64,000 nucleotides of DNA. Origin: JAIVJM01 sp963816985. GTDB lineage: Bacteria > Acidobacteriota > Blastocatellia > Pyrinomonadales > Pyrinomonadaceae. The notes under the pieces are model-generated. The model worked only from the letters and a program-made list of their open reading frames with translations. It made no database searches and was not told where the DNA came from. The translations under genes were made by a program, and so were the position numbers. Shown in pieces: positions 23,212 to 33,009 of the stretch (the first letter of the stretch is position 1; the number at the start of each line of letters is the position of its first letter). Location of the stretch: positions 1,736,001 through 1,800,000 of the forward strand of contig CAWFMF010000004.1 of NCBI GenBank assembly GCA_963816985.1. Reading direction: 5' to 3'.

Positions 23212-26200
23212 ATGCCGGACAAGACGATACGGGTCAAGATTCAGGCTCTCGTTGACGGGCTGAACGAGCTAAAGGCGTTCGGCGCGGAACTGAGGGGCCT
23301 CCAGACCGCCCCGGCGGGCGGCGGGGGCGTGTCCGGCAAGGCGGGCGAGTTCAAGGCCCTCGCCGTCGAGATTAAGAACCTCTCGGAAGCCGTTAAAAAG
23401 TTAGAGCCCTCCCGCCTCAAGAAGTTCTTCGAGGTCGCCGGGAACGCCGGGGCCTTCCTCTCAGGTGTCAGCAGGTACAAGCAGGCCGTCGGCCAACTCC
23501 AAAACATCAAGGCGGACGCGGGCAACATCTTCGCGCGCGTGACCGCTAAAGCGCAGGAACTCGGCACGGCGCTCACCGGCAAAGTCTCCGCCGGGGTGGA
23601 GGGCCTCACGTCGAAACTGCCGGGCCTCGCCGGAGGTCTCGGCGCGTCCGCCGGGGGGATGGCCGCCGTCGGCGCTGGCGGCGCGGCAGCAGCCACGGGC
23701 GTCGGCCTCGTCGTCGTGGGGGTGCTCGCGTTGGTGGTGGCGATAACGGCTCTGGCCGCCGCCATCCCCGTCGCCGTCAATCTCCTTTCCTCCCTCTTCC
23801 AGAAGGGCATTGACTACAACTCGCAACTCGAACAGACGCGGCTCGGCATCGCGGCCATCATCGCCAGCCTCGCGGAGTTGGAATCCGCCGACGGTCAAAA
23901 GCTTTCGGGCGCGGACGCTCTAGCCGCCGCTTATGAGCTGGCCGGAGACCAACTGGCAAAGCTCAAGGTGGACGCCATCAACACGACGGCCACCTTCGAG
24001 CAGATTGCCCCGGCGTTTCAGGCGGGGCTCGGCCCCGGACTCGCCGCCGGGCTCTCGCTCGATGAGATACGCGCGACGACGGTGCAGATCGTGCAGGCCG
24101 CAGGCTCCCTCGGCATCCCGATGCACCAGGTCAATCAGGAAGTCCGCGCCATCCTCGAAGGCACAATCAACGAGGATGCGCGACTCGCTAAGGTGCTCGG
24201 CATCTCGAACGAGATGGTCAAGTCGTGGAAGGCGCAGGGCACTCTCGCGGAGGAACTGAACAAGCGGCTCGACAAGTTCACGCTCGCGGGTGAGCGCGCG
24301 GCTAACACGCTCGACGGGTTGAAGTCGAACCTTCAGGAAGCCTTGAACGTCTTCTCCGGCGACGCGACCGACCAAGCCTTCGAGGTGTTGAAGACCCGGA
24401 TACAGAAGCTCCTGCCGCAGCTCTTCGACTTCAAGAACGCCCGGCTCGACCAGTCCTTCCAGCCCCTCTCCGACCTGCTGGACGACATCTTCTCGCGCGC
24501 CATCAACATCGCGGGCGACCTCATCGAAAAGGTCATCGCGGGCGTCAAGCTCATCTCTCAATGGGTCGGCGAGAACAAGACACAAATCAGCGCCATCCTC
24601 GACGCGGGCGAGCGAATCATCGGCACGCTGCTGCGGATGGTCGGCTACCTCTTCAACATGAGCCGGGGGACGGACGTGTGGAAGGACGGCCTGAGCGTCG
24701 CCCACGGCGTGCTACTCGTCATCGAAGTCGTGCTGATGGCGGTCGAACAGAAAATCCGGCAGGTGACGGAGGCAATCAAACTCGCGGTGGCGGCGGCCCA
24801 AGTCGCCTTCCCTCAGTTGTTCCAACTGCTGCGGGTGATGCAGGCCATTGCGGGCACGTCCGCGATAGGCGACGGGACAGGCGAAGCGAAAGCCGGAGTC
24901 AATCTCGGCACGCCGCGCATCACCGGCACTATCAACAGGCCGAAGGCCGATAAGGGAAAGGGCAGCAAGGACAAGGCCGCGCGCCTCGAAGAGCAACTCG
25001 AAGAGTCGGCCATCGGGGTTGACCGCGCGAAAATAGAGCGGGCCTTCAACCTCGCCAGAGTGTTCCTCGAAGACCAGACCCGCACCGTCGAGCAGCACCT
25101 CGCCGAGCGCCGCATCTCCATCGGTCGTTACTACGAAGACCAGGAGCGCATCCAGCGCGAAACCATAGACGCCGAGAAGAATAAGCTCAACGAGTTGTAC
25201 GCGCTCGAAGAGCGGCGGCGCGACCAAGCCAAAGACCGGATTGACAAGGACGGGGAGGGTGACAAGGAGAAGCGGAAGCAGATTGAGGATAACAAGTTCG
25301 CGCAGGCTGTTATCCCGACCGTCGAGCGGTTGAGGATTCTCGACTCTGAACGCCTCACGCTGGCCGGGAAGATTGCCGTCGAACGGAAGAAGGAGCTTGA
25401 AGCGTTCGAGCGGATGCTCGCCGAGGTCAACGAGCAGCTCGCACTCGAAACCGGCGACACGCCCGGCGCGATTGCGGCGGCTGCGGCGGCCTTAGACCGC
25501 GCGAACAAGGACAGGCTCGCGCAGATCGCGGCGGAGAAGGGCATCGGCTCGACCGAGTATCAGCAGGCCGTTCAACTCGTGGACGTGCTCAAGAAGAAGG
25601 CCGAGTTCCAACTCCTCTACAACCAGCTCCGGCAGCAGCAGGCAGACCTCGACTTCGCCGAAGAGCAAATCCGAAACGACGTGGAGCGCGGGACGCTCAC
25701 GGAGAGGCAGGGCCGTGAGCAGGTCGCGGCGGCGCAGCTCAAGCACCGCGACGCGGTTGTTGAAACCATCGCCCGGCTGAAAGAGCTGGCGGCGTCTACC
25801 GGCGACACTCAGTTGATCCTCGACGCGGAGCGCGCGGCGGAAGAGGTCAGGGATTTAGGCAGGGTGATAGACGAGCAGGCCGTCCGCATCAACGCGAGCC
25901 TCAAAGCCGCCTTCAAAGACACCATCTTCGACATCATCCGCGACCCGCAAAATGCTCTTAGCGCGATAACCCGACTCTTTAATCACATCCTTGACGAAGT
26001 CGCGCGGTTGGCGACCGACGCGCTCTTCGAGCAGGTCTTCGGGCCGGGCGGCATCCTCGGCGGAGTCTTCGGAGGTAAGACCGGCGGCGGCGTCGGCGGT
26101 GTGCTCGGCGGCATCTTCGGCGGCGGCAGAAACCCGCAGCAGACGGGCGGCGTGAGCGGAGGCACGCCCCCGATTTTCAGCAACCTCTTCGGAATCCTCA

Positions 26201-26805
26201 AGGGCTTCCAGTCGGGCGCGACCGGCGAGCTACGCGGCATCGGCAAAAACACCGGCGGGGTGCTCGAAGAAACACAGTTCGGCTTCTCGCGCGTCGAGGG
26301 GCGACTCGGCGAATCCATAGGGCTTTTGGGGCAAATTTCCTTCGGCATCACGGCGATGGCTGCGGCGGCGGTCGCCAACGCCGTGACCAACATCCTCAAG
26401 ACCGTGGGGGTCATCGGCGGCGGGACGGCGGCGGCGGGCGGCGGCTACCTCGCGGACGGCCCCGGCACGGAGACGAGTGATTCAATCTTCGCGCGCCTCT
26501 CGAAGCACGAGTACGTCGTCCGCGCGGCTTCCGTGCGCAGGGTCGGCGTCCACGTCTTGGAATACATCAACGCGCTCGGCCAGTTACCGCCCGTGGGCTT
26601 CGCGCTCGGCGGGCTGGCGGGCGAGGGCGTCGGCGTCGCGGGCGTCCCGCTCTCGCTCGGCGGCGACACTTTCCGAGTTGAGGTCAACGCGAACATCTAC
26701 GCGCAGGACAGGCAGAGCTTCAAGGGGAGCGAGCAGCAGATTCATCGTGACATCGCACGCGCCGCCGAGAGGGGCGTCCGCCGCGCCGTGTCGCGCCCGA
26801 AGTGA
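23212..26805 (+). CDS. Tape measure protein
   Basis: A 1197-residue protein, the longest in the prophage, which sets tail length. It has helical N-terminal regions, hydrophobic segments around 160-195 (VGLVVVGVLALVVAITALAA), a long charged coiled-coil part about 590-870 (VERKKELEAFERMLAEVNEQ) and glycine-rich segments near 960-1010. The C-terminal EYVVRAASVRRVGVHVLEYI motif is common in tape measures. By the usual 1.5 A per residue rule the tail would be about 180 nm; that is arithmetic from length, not measurement. Confidence 0.9.
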   Translation: MPDKTIRVKIQALVDGLNELKAFGAELRGLQTAPAGGGGVSGKAGEFKALAVEIKNLSEAVKKLEPSRLKKFFEVAGNAGAFLSGVSRYKQAVGQLQNIKADAGNIFARVTAKAQELGTALTGKVSAGVEGLTSKLPGLAGGLGASAGGMAAVGAGGAAAATGVGLVVVGVLALVVAITALAAAIPVAVNLLSSLFQKGIDYNSQLEQTRLGIAAIIASLAELESADGQKLSGADALAAAYELAGDQLAKLKVDAINTTATFEQIAPAFQAGLGPGLAAGLSLDEIRATTVQIVQAAGSLGIPMHQVNQEVRAILEGTINEDARLAKVLGISNEMVKSWKAQGTLAEELNKRLDKFTLAGERAANTLDGLKSNLQEALNVFSGDATDQAFEVLKTRIQKLLPQLFDFKNARLDQSFQPLSDLLDDIFSRAINIAGDLIEKVIAGVKLISQWVGENKTQISAILDAGERIIGTLLRMVGYLFNMSRGTDVWKDGLSVAHGVLLVIEVVLMAVEQKIRQVTEAIKLAVAAAQVAFPQLFQLLRVMQAIAGTSAIGDGTGEAKAGVNLGTPRITGTINRPKADKGKGSKDKAARLEEQLEESAIGVDRAKIERAFNLARVFLEDQTRTVEQHLAERRISIGRYYEDQERIQRETIDAEKNKLNELYALEERRRDQAKDRIDKDGEGDKEKRKQIEDNKFAQAVIPTVERLRILDSERLTLAGKIAVERKKELEAFERMLAEVNEQLALETGDTPGAIAAAAAALDRANKDRLAQIAAEKGIGSTEYQQAVQLVDVLKKKAEFQLLYNQLRQQQADLDFAEEQIRNDVERGTLTERQGREQVAAAQLKHRDAVVETIARLKELAASTGDTQLILDAERAAEEVRDLGRVIDEQAVRINASLKAAFKDTIFDIIRDPQNALSAITRLFNHILDEVARLATDALFEQVFGPGGILGGVFGGKTGGGVGGVLGGIFGGGRNPQQTGGVSGGTPPIFSNLFGILKGFQSGATGELRGIGKNTGGVLEETQFGFSRVEGRLGESIGLLGQISFGITAMAAAAVANAVTNILKTVGVIGGGTAAAGGGYLADGPGTETSDSIFARLSKHEYVVRAASVRRVGVHVLEYINALGQLPPVGFALGGLAGEGVGVAGVPLSLGGDTFRVEVNANIYAQDRQSFKGSEQQIHRDIARAAERGVRRAVSRPK

Positions 26806-26820
26806 CAGGACGGAGAGACT

Positions 26821-27492
26821 ATGTTCCACAGTGTCGTCTATCCCCTGAGCGTCGAGCGTTGCGTGTCAACGTGGGAGTGGCTCACGAACATCATCGAACT
26901 CGGCGGGGGTGAAGAGCAGCGCCTACCGATAGGCGAGGACGGGCGGCGGAAGTTCGACGCCTCGCACGGCGTCCGCTCGCTCGACGACTTGCGCACGTTG
27001 CTCAAATTCCACGCGCTCCGCCACGGCGAGACATACGGCTTCAAGGTGCGCGACCTCGTGGACTACACCGTTGCGAGGGGCGCGGAAGGGACGCTCCAGT
27101 ACGTTTACAACGGCGTCACGGCCAGCTTCCAACTTCAGAAGATTTACTCGGACGCAGCCGCCACCCACATCCGCGAGATTTACAAGCCGGAGTCGGGGAG
27201 CGTGAAGGTCTATAAGAACGCCTCGCTCCTCACGGCGGGCACTCACTACAACATCAACTACGCGACCGGAATCATCACCTTCACCGCCGGGAACATCCCG
27301 ACCGTCGGACAGGTGATTGAGTGGGAGGGCCGCTTCTACGTGCCCGTCCGCTTCGCCGTGAACAAGATACCCGCCGCCGACTTCGTCGCCTCGATGGAGG
27401 AAGCGACGGACGGCTCGAATCAGTGGCTCGTGCGTGACGGCTCGGCAGACCTCCCCGAAGTGCCCATGCTGGAAATTAAAGACATAACCTGA
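26821..27492 (+). CDS. Distal tail protein, DUF2460 (GTA gp12-like)
   Basis: A 223-residue protein with VVYPLSVERCVSTWEWLTNI at the start, then KFHALRHGETYGFKVRDLVDYT and YNINYATGIITF strands. This is the DUF2460 pattern of distal tail proteins found in alphaproteobacterial gene transfer agents and related siphophages. It is first in a four-gene tail-tip block that keeps the GTA gene order. Confidence 0.85.
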   Translation: MFHSVVYPLSVERCVSTWEWLTNIIELGGGEEQRLPIGEDGRRKFDASHGVRSLDDLRTLLKFHALRHGETYGFKVRDLVDYTVARGAEGTLQYVYNGVTASFQLQKIYSDAAATHIREIYKPESGSVKVYKNASLLTAGTHYNINYATGIITFTAGNIPTVGQVIEWEGRFYVPVRFAVNKIPAADFVASMEEATDGSNQWLVRDGSADLPEVPMLEIKDIT

Positions 27493-27495
27493 GCG

Positions 27496-28422
27496 ATGCC
27501 CGAAACAATCATAAATTGGAGCAGCCCTTACACGGCGACGAGCCTGATAGACCACATCGGGACGGCGACGCCGCCGACGGCGACGTGCTGGAAGCTCACG
27601 CCGCACGCCAAGAGCCCGCTCTACGCTTCGGGGATAGTCATCCGCGCGACCTCTCACGACCGTCCGCTCGTTCTTCCCGGCCACGGCTCCACGCCCTTCG
27701 AGCCGGGCATCGCGGGAGTCCCGACTTCGATTGACACCGAGAGCGGCCACGGCTCCGCCGGGATGCAATACGAGACGGTCTTTACTTCGGCGGGCATCAC
27801 GCGCGAGGCCCTCTCCGCCGGTGATTGGTCGAGGGCGAAGATTGAAATCTTCACCGTCAACGTGCAGGCCCTCAACATGGGCCAGCTCATCGAGTTCGTC
27901 GGCTATCTCGGCAAGGCGGACGAGGAGGGGGAGTTGTGGCGGGCCGAGGCGCGGCCCCTGACGGCCATCGCGCAGGCGCAGGTTGGGCGGCTCACTTCGG
28001 CGAGGTGCTCGGTGCATCGTCTGGGCGACGCGCGGTGCAAGGTGAATCTGAACGCACCGGCGGCGGGCGACGGCGGCGCGATCCTCGTCAACGGCACGCT
28101 GACCTCGGTCGTGAGCGTCACGCGCGTGCGGGCCTCGGCGCTCACCCAGACCGGCAACTACTTCGAGATTATCAAGTTCACCTCCGGCCCGTTGTCGGGC
28201 CGTGAGTACGAGGTGAGGGAATACGACCCGACGAACAAGGAATTTATCCTGCGCGACCCCATGCACATCCTGCCCGCCGTCGGCAACACGTTTCAGGCGA
28301 CGCGGAGGTGCAACCGCGACCCGGCGGACTGTGTCGGGAAATACGCGAACATCATCAACTACCGGGGGCATCGGTTCATCACGAACATTGAGCAGGTCAA
28401 CAGGATTCAGAGGGCTTCATAA
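27496..28422 (+). CDS. Tail hub protein, DUF2163 (GTA gp13-like)
   Basis: A 308-residue protein. The end contains RCSVHRLGDARCKVN and RRCNRDPADCVGKYANIINYRGH; these four cysteines match the conserved Cys set of GTA hub proteins, which bind an iron-sulfur cluster. The body is beta-rich. It lies directly before NlpC/P60 (stop TAA abuts ATG), as in gene transfer agents. Confidence 0.85.
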   Translation: MPETIINWSSPYTATSLIDHIGTATPPTATCWKLTPHAKSPLYASGIVIRATSHDRPLVLPGHGSTPFEPGIAGVPTSIDTESGHGSAGMQYETVFTSAGITREALSAGDWSRAKIEIFTVNVQALNMGQLIEFVGYLGKADEEGELWRAEARPLTAIAQAQVGRLTSARCSVHRLGDARCKVNLNAPAAGDGGAILVNGTLTSVVSVTRVRASALTQTGNYFEIIKFTSGPLSGREYEVREYDPTNKEFILRDPMHILPAVGNTFQATRRCNRDPADCVGKYANIINYRGHRFITNIEQVNRIQRAS

Positions 28423-28878
28423 ATGCTTCAGACCGATAGGGAAGTGACTCGTGCCGAGGTCGTGGCGGTGGCCCGCTCGCTCGTCGGCGTCCGCTTCAAG
28501 CATCAGGGCTCCAACCCTGCCACGGGTGGAGTTGATTGCCGCGGCGTCCTCGAATACATCGGGCTCGCCCTCTGGGGCCGCGAGATACCCCTGCGCGACT
28601 ACCAACGCACGCCGTCGGGCGAGGAGTTCCTCGAAAAGATGCGCGCCGAGCTGAAGGAAGTCCCGCTCGAAGAGGCGCGCGAGGGCGACGCCGTGTTGAT
28701 TCACTTCCCGAAGACCACGGAGGCGCAGCACGGCGGGATTCTCGCCGAGGGGCCTTACGAGCGGATGCTCATCCACGCGTGGGAGGGCCGGGGCGACGGG
28801 AACGTCAGGGAAGAGCCCCTGCGCGGTTGGAAGCTCCGCAACATTGACTTCGCGTTTCGCTTCCCGGTCGTGGATTAG
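28423..28878 (+). CDS. NlpC/P60-type tail peptidoglycan peptidase
   Basis: A 151-residue cysteine peptidase. The active Cys39 is in GGVDCRGVLEYI and the His in EAQHGGILAEG, with the third polar residue likely in the HAWEGRG segment. It belongs to the GTA gp14-like cell-wall hydrolases at the tail tip that open peptidoglycan during DNA entry. Start codon abuts the previous stop. Confidence 0.85.
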   Translation: MLQTDREVTRAEVVAVARSLVGVRFKHQGSNPATGGVDCRGVLEYIGLALWGREIPLRDYQRTPSGEEFLEKMRAELKEVPLEEAREGDAVLIHFPKTTEAQHGGILAEGPYERMLIHAWEGRGDGNVREEPLRGWKLRNIDFAFRFPVVD

Positions 28879-28889
28879 GTGAAGAGATT

Positions 28890-30428
28890 ATGGCCGTCGC
28901 AATTCCTTTACTCATTCAGGTCGGCATCGCCGCAGGGACGGCGGTGGCCTCGTCCATGCTCGCCCCGAAGCCGAAACTGAGCCCCGTGGACAAGGGCCGC
29001 TTCGACGACATCCGCGTGCAGACGGCGGAGGAGGGCGCGTTCAAGCCCCTGTGCTTCGGGAAGCGCGTCAGGCTCGCCGGAAACCTGATGTGGGGCACGG
29101 TCACGCAAGAGTACGTCTCGCGCGACGAGGGTCGCACCGGGGGCAAGGGCGGAAGCTCACAGCCGCCGACGCCGCCGACGAACACGTACAGCTACAAGAA
29201 GAGCTTCGCCATCCTCGTCTGCGCGACGCCCGTCAAGAGATACCGGCGCATCAGCGAGAACCTTGAGGTCGTTTACAACGGCGTCGGCTCGGAACTCTTC
29301 GAGGGCTTCTTCGAGGTCGAGAACGGCACGCCGTTCTCCGGCGCGACCGTCGTCAACGACTCGGAACTCTCGGCGGGCGCGGGCGTCCGCCTCGCCGGGA
29401 CGGGCCACTACGTCAACGTCGGATGCTCGGCCCTGAGAGCAGACCTCCACACCATCTCAATCTTCTACAAGGCCGCGTCCTCGGCCCAAGTGTACGTGAG
29501 CGCGAACGGCGGCGCGGAGACGCTCGTGAGCCTCCCGGCGACCGGCAGCACGCCTTCGAGCGTCACGGTCACGCGCCTCCTGAATCGCGGGCTTAACAGT
29601 TTGAAGTTTCGGGGCGGGACGGGCACGAGTGACCTGGACAAAATTTATATCTCCGACACCGGAGACCCGCCCGACCCTAAGTTCAGCGAGCCCACGCCGA
29701 CGTTCCTGCTTGACCCGGACGCGACGTTCCCCGGCGACCCCGACAACCCGTCGCCTTACTACAATCAGCCGCAGGTCTTCGACGGCACGGGCTACTTCGA
29801 AGGCTTCCTGACCGCCGGGGGGCAGGCCCGCGTCGAGTTATTTGCCGGGAAGGAGACGCAGCCGCAGTCGGCCATCATCGTGGCGCACGAGGGCGCGTCG
29901 GAGACCCCGGCGTGGCGCGACGATTCTTACTTCGTCACCGAGGACTACTTACTCAGGGAAGGGCAACTCGGCAACTTCATCTTCGAGATCGAGCCGGAGA
30001 TTCAACGCCTCGACCTGATTCTCGAATACCTCTACACGCTCGACGAGCGGACGGCCCTCGCCGAGTGCGACTTCTCGGCGCTCTCCGACATCACGCCCGA
30101 CGGCCTTATCCTCGACCACCGCGCGCCGCTCGAAGAGTGGGTCAAGGCGCTCGAAGGATGGTTCAACTTCGACATCGTGCCGCGCGGCGGGAAGATCGCG
30201 GCGGTGAAGCGCGGCGGCTCGGTCGTGACGCGCCTTTACGAGAGGGAACTCCGCGCGCACCTCTCAGGCGAGCCGCGCCCGCGCGCCGCCGTTAAGATTA
30301 CGCACGAAGACCCGGTTGACCTCCCCGGCTCGGTGGACGTGATTTACCTCGACCGACGCGCCCTCCAAAGACTTCCACACGGGCAACCAGAACGCGCAGA
30401 AGACGGTCGGCTTCTCCTTCGACCCTGA
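28890..30428 (+). CDS. Large tail tip protein, 5' part (before +1 frameshift)
   Basis: The first 512-codon frame of a GTA gp15/host-specificity-J-like protein. It opens with AIPLLIQVGIAAGTAVASSM and has a typical KPLCFGKRVRLAGNLMWGT segment and IFEIEPEIQRLDLILEYLYT. After codon CTC at 30363-30365 the frame gives unrelated sequence and stops at 30428, while the +1 frame continues the family sequence. A +1 shift skipping C30366 would join both parts into about 1113 residues. Either programmed shifting, a disabling mutation or a sequence error explains it. Confidence 0.75.
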   Translation: MAVAIPLLIQVGIAAGTAVASSMLAPKPKLSPVDKGRFDDIRVQTAEEGAFKPLCFGKRVRLAGNLMWGTVTQEYVSRDEGRTGGKGGSSQPPTPPTNTYSYKKSFAILVCATPVKRYRRISENLEVVYNGVGSELFEGFFEVENGTPFSGATVVNDSELSAGAGVRLAGTGHYVNVGCSALRADLHTISIFYKAASSAQVYVSANGGAETLVSLPATGSTPSSVTVTRLLNRGLNSLKFRGGTGTSDLDKIYISDTGDPPDPKFSEPTPTFLLDPDATFPGDPDNPSPYYNQPQVFDGTGYFEGFLTAGGQARVELFAGKETQPQSAIIVAHEGASETPAWRDDSYFVTEDYLLREGQLGNFIFEIEPEIQRLDLILEYLYTLDERTALAECDFSALSDITPDGLILDHRAPLEEWVKALEGWFNFDIVPRGGKIAAVKRGGSVVTRLYERELRAHLSGEPRPRAAVKITHEDPVDLPGSVDVIYLDRRALQRLPHGQPERAEDGRLLLRP

Positions 30429-32232
30429 GACGCTGGCCTTCCCCGTCGTCGGCGACGCCAACACCGCGCACGCCGTCGGGATGCGATACCTCGACGCGCG
30501 CCACCTCGCGGCGAAGCCCGGAAACCTCGTCTGCGGCTTCGGCAAGCGTTACCTCATCCCGACCGACGTGGTGGAAGTCGAGATGGAGTCGGGGACGCTC
30601 CACACCTACCGGATAATTCAGAAGCAGGCCGACCTCCAATCGCTCGTCAGGTTCAGCGTCGTGCCCGAACGCCCCTCTATCTACTCGCAAGGCGGGGCAG
30701 GGGTGAGCGGTCGCGGCGGCGACGTGCTCGTCGTCGGCCCGCCCGCTAACACTCTGCTCGTCGCCGCCGACACCGTGCCCGTGCGTCAGGGCGACCTCGG
30801 CAGGCTCATCGCCTACGCCGCCGCCTGCCCGCGAGGGCGCGGCTCGTGGCCCGGCTATCACTTGAACAAGCGAGACCAGAACGGCGAGCTTGAGAGGGTC
30901 GGGGGCTTCGTGGGCGCGGCGACTATCGGCGTCATCCAGACGGCTTCCCAGAGCGTCGCCGGTTTCGGCTACGAGCCGACGCGGGAGTTCGTCGTCAAGC
31001 TCTACTACGGGTCGCTCGAATCGCGCACCGAGCCGGAGGTGAGGGCCGAGCGGTTGAACCTCGCGCTCTACGGGAAGGGAAGCGTCTGGGAGGCGCTTCA
31101 ATTCCTGACCGTGGAAGCGCAGACGCCCGCCGCGCCCTTCGTCGCTCAGTACAAAGTGACGGGAACCATCAGCGGGCTCTACGGCACGGAGTGGGCGTCG
31201 GGCGTTCACTCGGCAAGCGACTTCTTCGTGCTCGTGGACGGTGCGCTCGAATCCTTCCCCATGCGCCCGGCGGACGCGACGCTTGAGTTCGACTTCATCG
31301 CGCAGACGGCGGGGCAGGCCACAGCCGACGCCGAGGCCGCGAGCACGTCCAGCCTCACCTTCCAAGGGAACTCTATGAAGCCGCTCGCCATCGCGCGCGT
31401 CCTGCTGGACGAGACCACGCAGCTCGCGCCGCGCGACTCAACCGGCGCGATTCTGACGACCGTCGAGCCGCGCACGAACGTCGAGGCGATAGGCGATGAA
31501 TATTTGATTCGCTACCTCTCGGACGACCGCAGTCAGGTCTTACACGAGGAGACTTTCTTCGAGGGCCTCCCGACCCCGGCGGTGCTTCAAGCGGAGGTGT
31601 CGGGCTCTTACGGCAAATATAGCTCCATCTCAGGGGGCAACACTTTCGCCTTGTCCGGGGCGCTGGCGTCGGGCCGCGCCTTCGCGTTGCAGCAGATCGC
31701 GGGCGTCGGGTCATTCCTTGAGGCGGAGTTAAAGGGCAGCGGCGCGTCCGTCACGCTCGCCTTGATGAGCGCCGGGAAGGACTGGCGCACGGCCACGCCC
31801 GACTTCCGCATCGTCCTCAACGGCGACGGCATCGCCAGCCTCGAATGCTACGAGGGCTCGACGCTTCTTTACACCGACCCCGACCCGACCGCCTACACCG
31901 GCGGCGGCACGCGCTTCCGGCTGGAGACCGCCGGGCGGCGCATCCGCTTCTACAAGGCGAAGACCTCGGACGGCACGCAGTTCATGGCCGAGAGCGCCGC
32001 CGCCCCCGACTACCCGCTCGTCGCCGTCGTCATCATCAACGTCGGCTCGTCGGGGAACGCACGCGCGAAGGAGGTGGTGCTGTCCACGTCCGCGCTCCCG
32101 ACGACGGTCTTGACGGCGGCGCAGCAGCAGCGCATTTACGGCGGGCTGAAGAGCCCCGCGCAGGTCAGCATCCTGCAACATTCGGGCATCCGCGAGGTCG
32201 GTTACGGGTTCCCGTGGAACGGAGCGATTTGA
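30367..32232 (+). CDS. Large tail tip protein, 3' part (after +1 frameshift)
   Basis: Continues the upstream tail protein from KDFHTGNQNAQKTVGFSFDP (AAA at 30367). Homologues have a YLD..RDY..-NTQ..-like join at this place, so the fusion is natural. There is no good start codon or ribosome site at its beginning; the first ATG in frame is at 30481. Further regions include beta-rich repeats and a lectin-like segment around SISGGNTFALSGALASGRAF. Ends REVGYGFPWNGAI, abutting the fibre gene. Confidence 0.7.
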   Translation, partial: KDFHTGNQNAQKTVGFSFDPETLAFPVVGDANTAHAVGMRYLDARHLAAKPGNLVCGFGKRYLIPTDVVEVEMESGTLHTYRIIQKQADLQSLVRFSVVPERPSIYSQGGAGVSGRGGDVLVVGPPANTLLVAADTVPVRQGDLGRLIAYAAACPRGRGSWPGYHLNKRDQNGELERVGGFVGAATIGVIQTASQSVAGFGYEPTREFVVKLYYGSLESRTEPEVRAERLNLALYGKGSVWEALQFLTVEAQTPAAPFVAQYKVTGTISGLYGTEWASGVHSASDFFVLVDGALESFPMRPADATLEFDFIAQTAGQATADAEAASTSSLTFQGNSMKPLAIARVLLDETTQLAPRDSTGAILTTVEPRTNVEAIGDEYLIRYLSDDRSQVLHEETFFEGLPTPAVLQAEVSGSYGKYSSISGGNTFALSGALASGRAFALQQIAGVGSFLEAELKGSGASVTLALMSAGKDWRTATPDFRIVLNGDGIASLECYEGSTLLYTDPDPTAYTGGGTRFRLETAGRRIRFYKAKTSDGTQFMAESAAAPDYPLVAVVIINVGSSGNARAKEVVLSTSALPTTVLTAAQQQRIYGGLKSPAQVSILQHSGIREVGYGFPWNGAI

Positions 32233-32233
32233 G

Positions 32234-33001
32234 ATGGCAGACACACTCACCCAATTCCTGAAGGAGCCGGAGCCGAAAGACCGCGAGCAGTCGCTGGAGT
32301 CTTACGTCAAGGCCCGGCTTCAAAGTCTCGACCGCGCCATCGCCGGTTACAACGACCCCGGCGTCTCTCTGGCGGGGCTCTCCGGCAACATAGACCTGAC
32401 GCCCACGCAGGCGAAGTACCGCGTCGTTATCTTGACGGGCAACCCTTCGGCGGCGGTCACGCTCCGCATCCCGCACGCGACGGGCGCGAACGCCGACCTC
32501 GTATTCGTCAACGGCTGCGGCGGCTCTTTCTCGACGGTGACGATCAAGAGCACCGGCGCGAACGCGGGCAACTCGGCGGGCGTCGCTATCCTGACCGGCC
32601 ACACGCGCCACGTCAGGCACAACGGGGAGAGCGCCTACCCGGTCGCGGGGGCGGTTGTCACCTCCAGCGGACTCGTCTACACCGCGCCGACCGTCTGGAC
32701 GAACGCCACGCTCTTGAACTCGTGGGCGAACGGCGGCGGCATCTACGCGGTGGCGAGTTACAGCATCAACGCCGAAGGGTTCGTCAGGCTGCGCGGGTAC
32801 GTGACCGGAGGCACGCTCAATAACGTCGCCGCCATCCTTCAACTGCCCGCAGGCTACCGACCGGCAAAAGAAGAGTTCTTCCCCTGTGAGTCCATCGGGG
32901 CATACGGCAGGGCGCGCGTCGAAGCGGGGGGTAATGTCATTCCAATGACCGGCAACAACTCCGCGTTCTGGCTTTCCGGCATCGGCTTCCAAGCGGCGTG
33001 A
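32234..33001 (+). CDS. Tail fibre / receptor-binding protein
   Basis: A 255-residue protein. The N-terminal 45 residues are helical (FLKEPEPKDREQSLESYVKA), probably the attachment part. The centre has repetitive strands (ADLVFVNGCGGSFSTVTIKS). The C-terminal 90 residues (GFVRLRGYVTGGTLNNVAAI, LPAGYRPAKEEFF) match the compact trimeric receptor-binding tip of many tail fibres. Last gene of the tail module. Confidence 0.75.
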   Translation: MADTLTQFLKEPEPKDREQSLESYVKARLQSLDRAIAGYNDPGVSLAGLSGNIDLTPTQAKYRVVILTGNPSAAVTLRIPHATGANADLVFVNGCGGSFSTVTIKSTGANAGNSAGVAILTGHTRHVRHNGESAYPVAGAVVTSSGLVYTAPTVWTNATLLNSWANGGGIYAVASYSINAEGFVRLRGYVTGGTLNNVAAILQLPAGYRPAKEEFFPCESIGAYGRARVEAGGNVIPMTGNNSAFWLSGIGFQAA

Positions 33002-33009
33002 GGTGAGTT

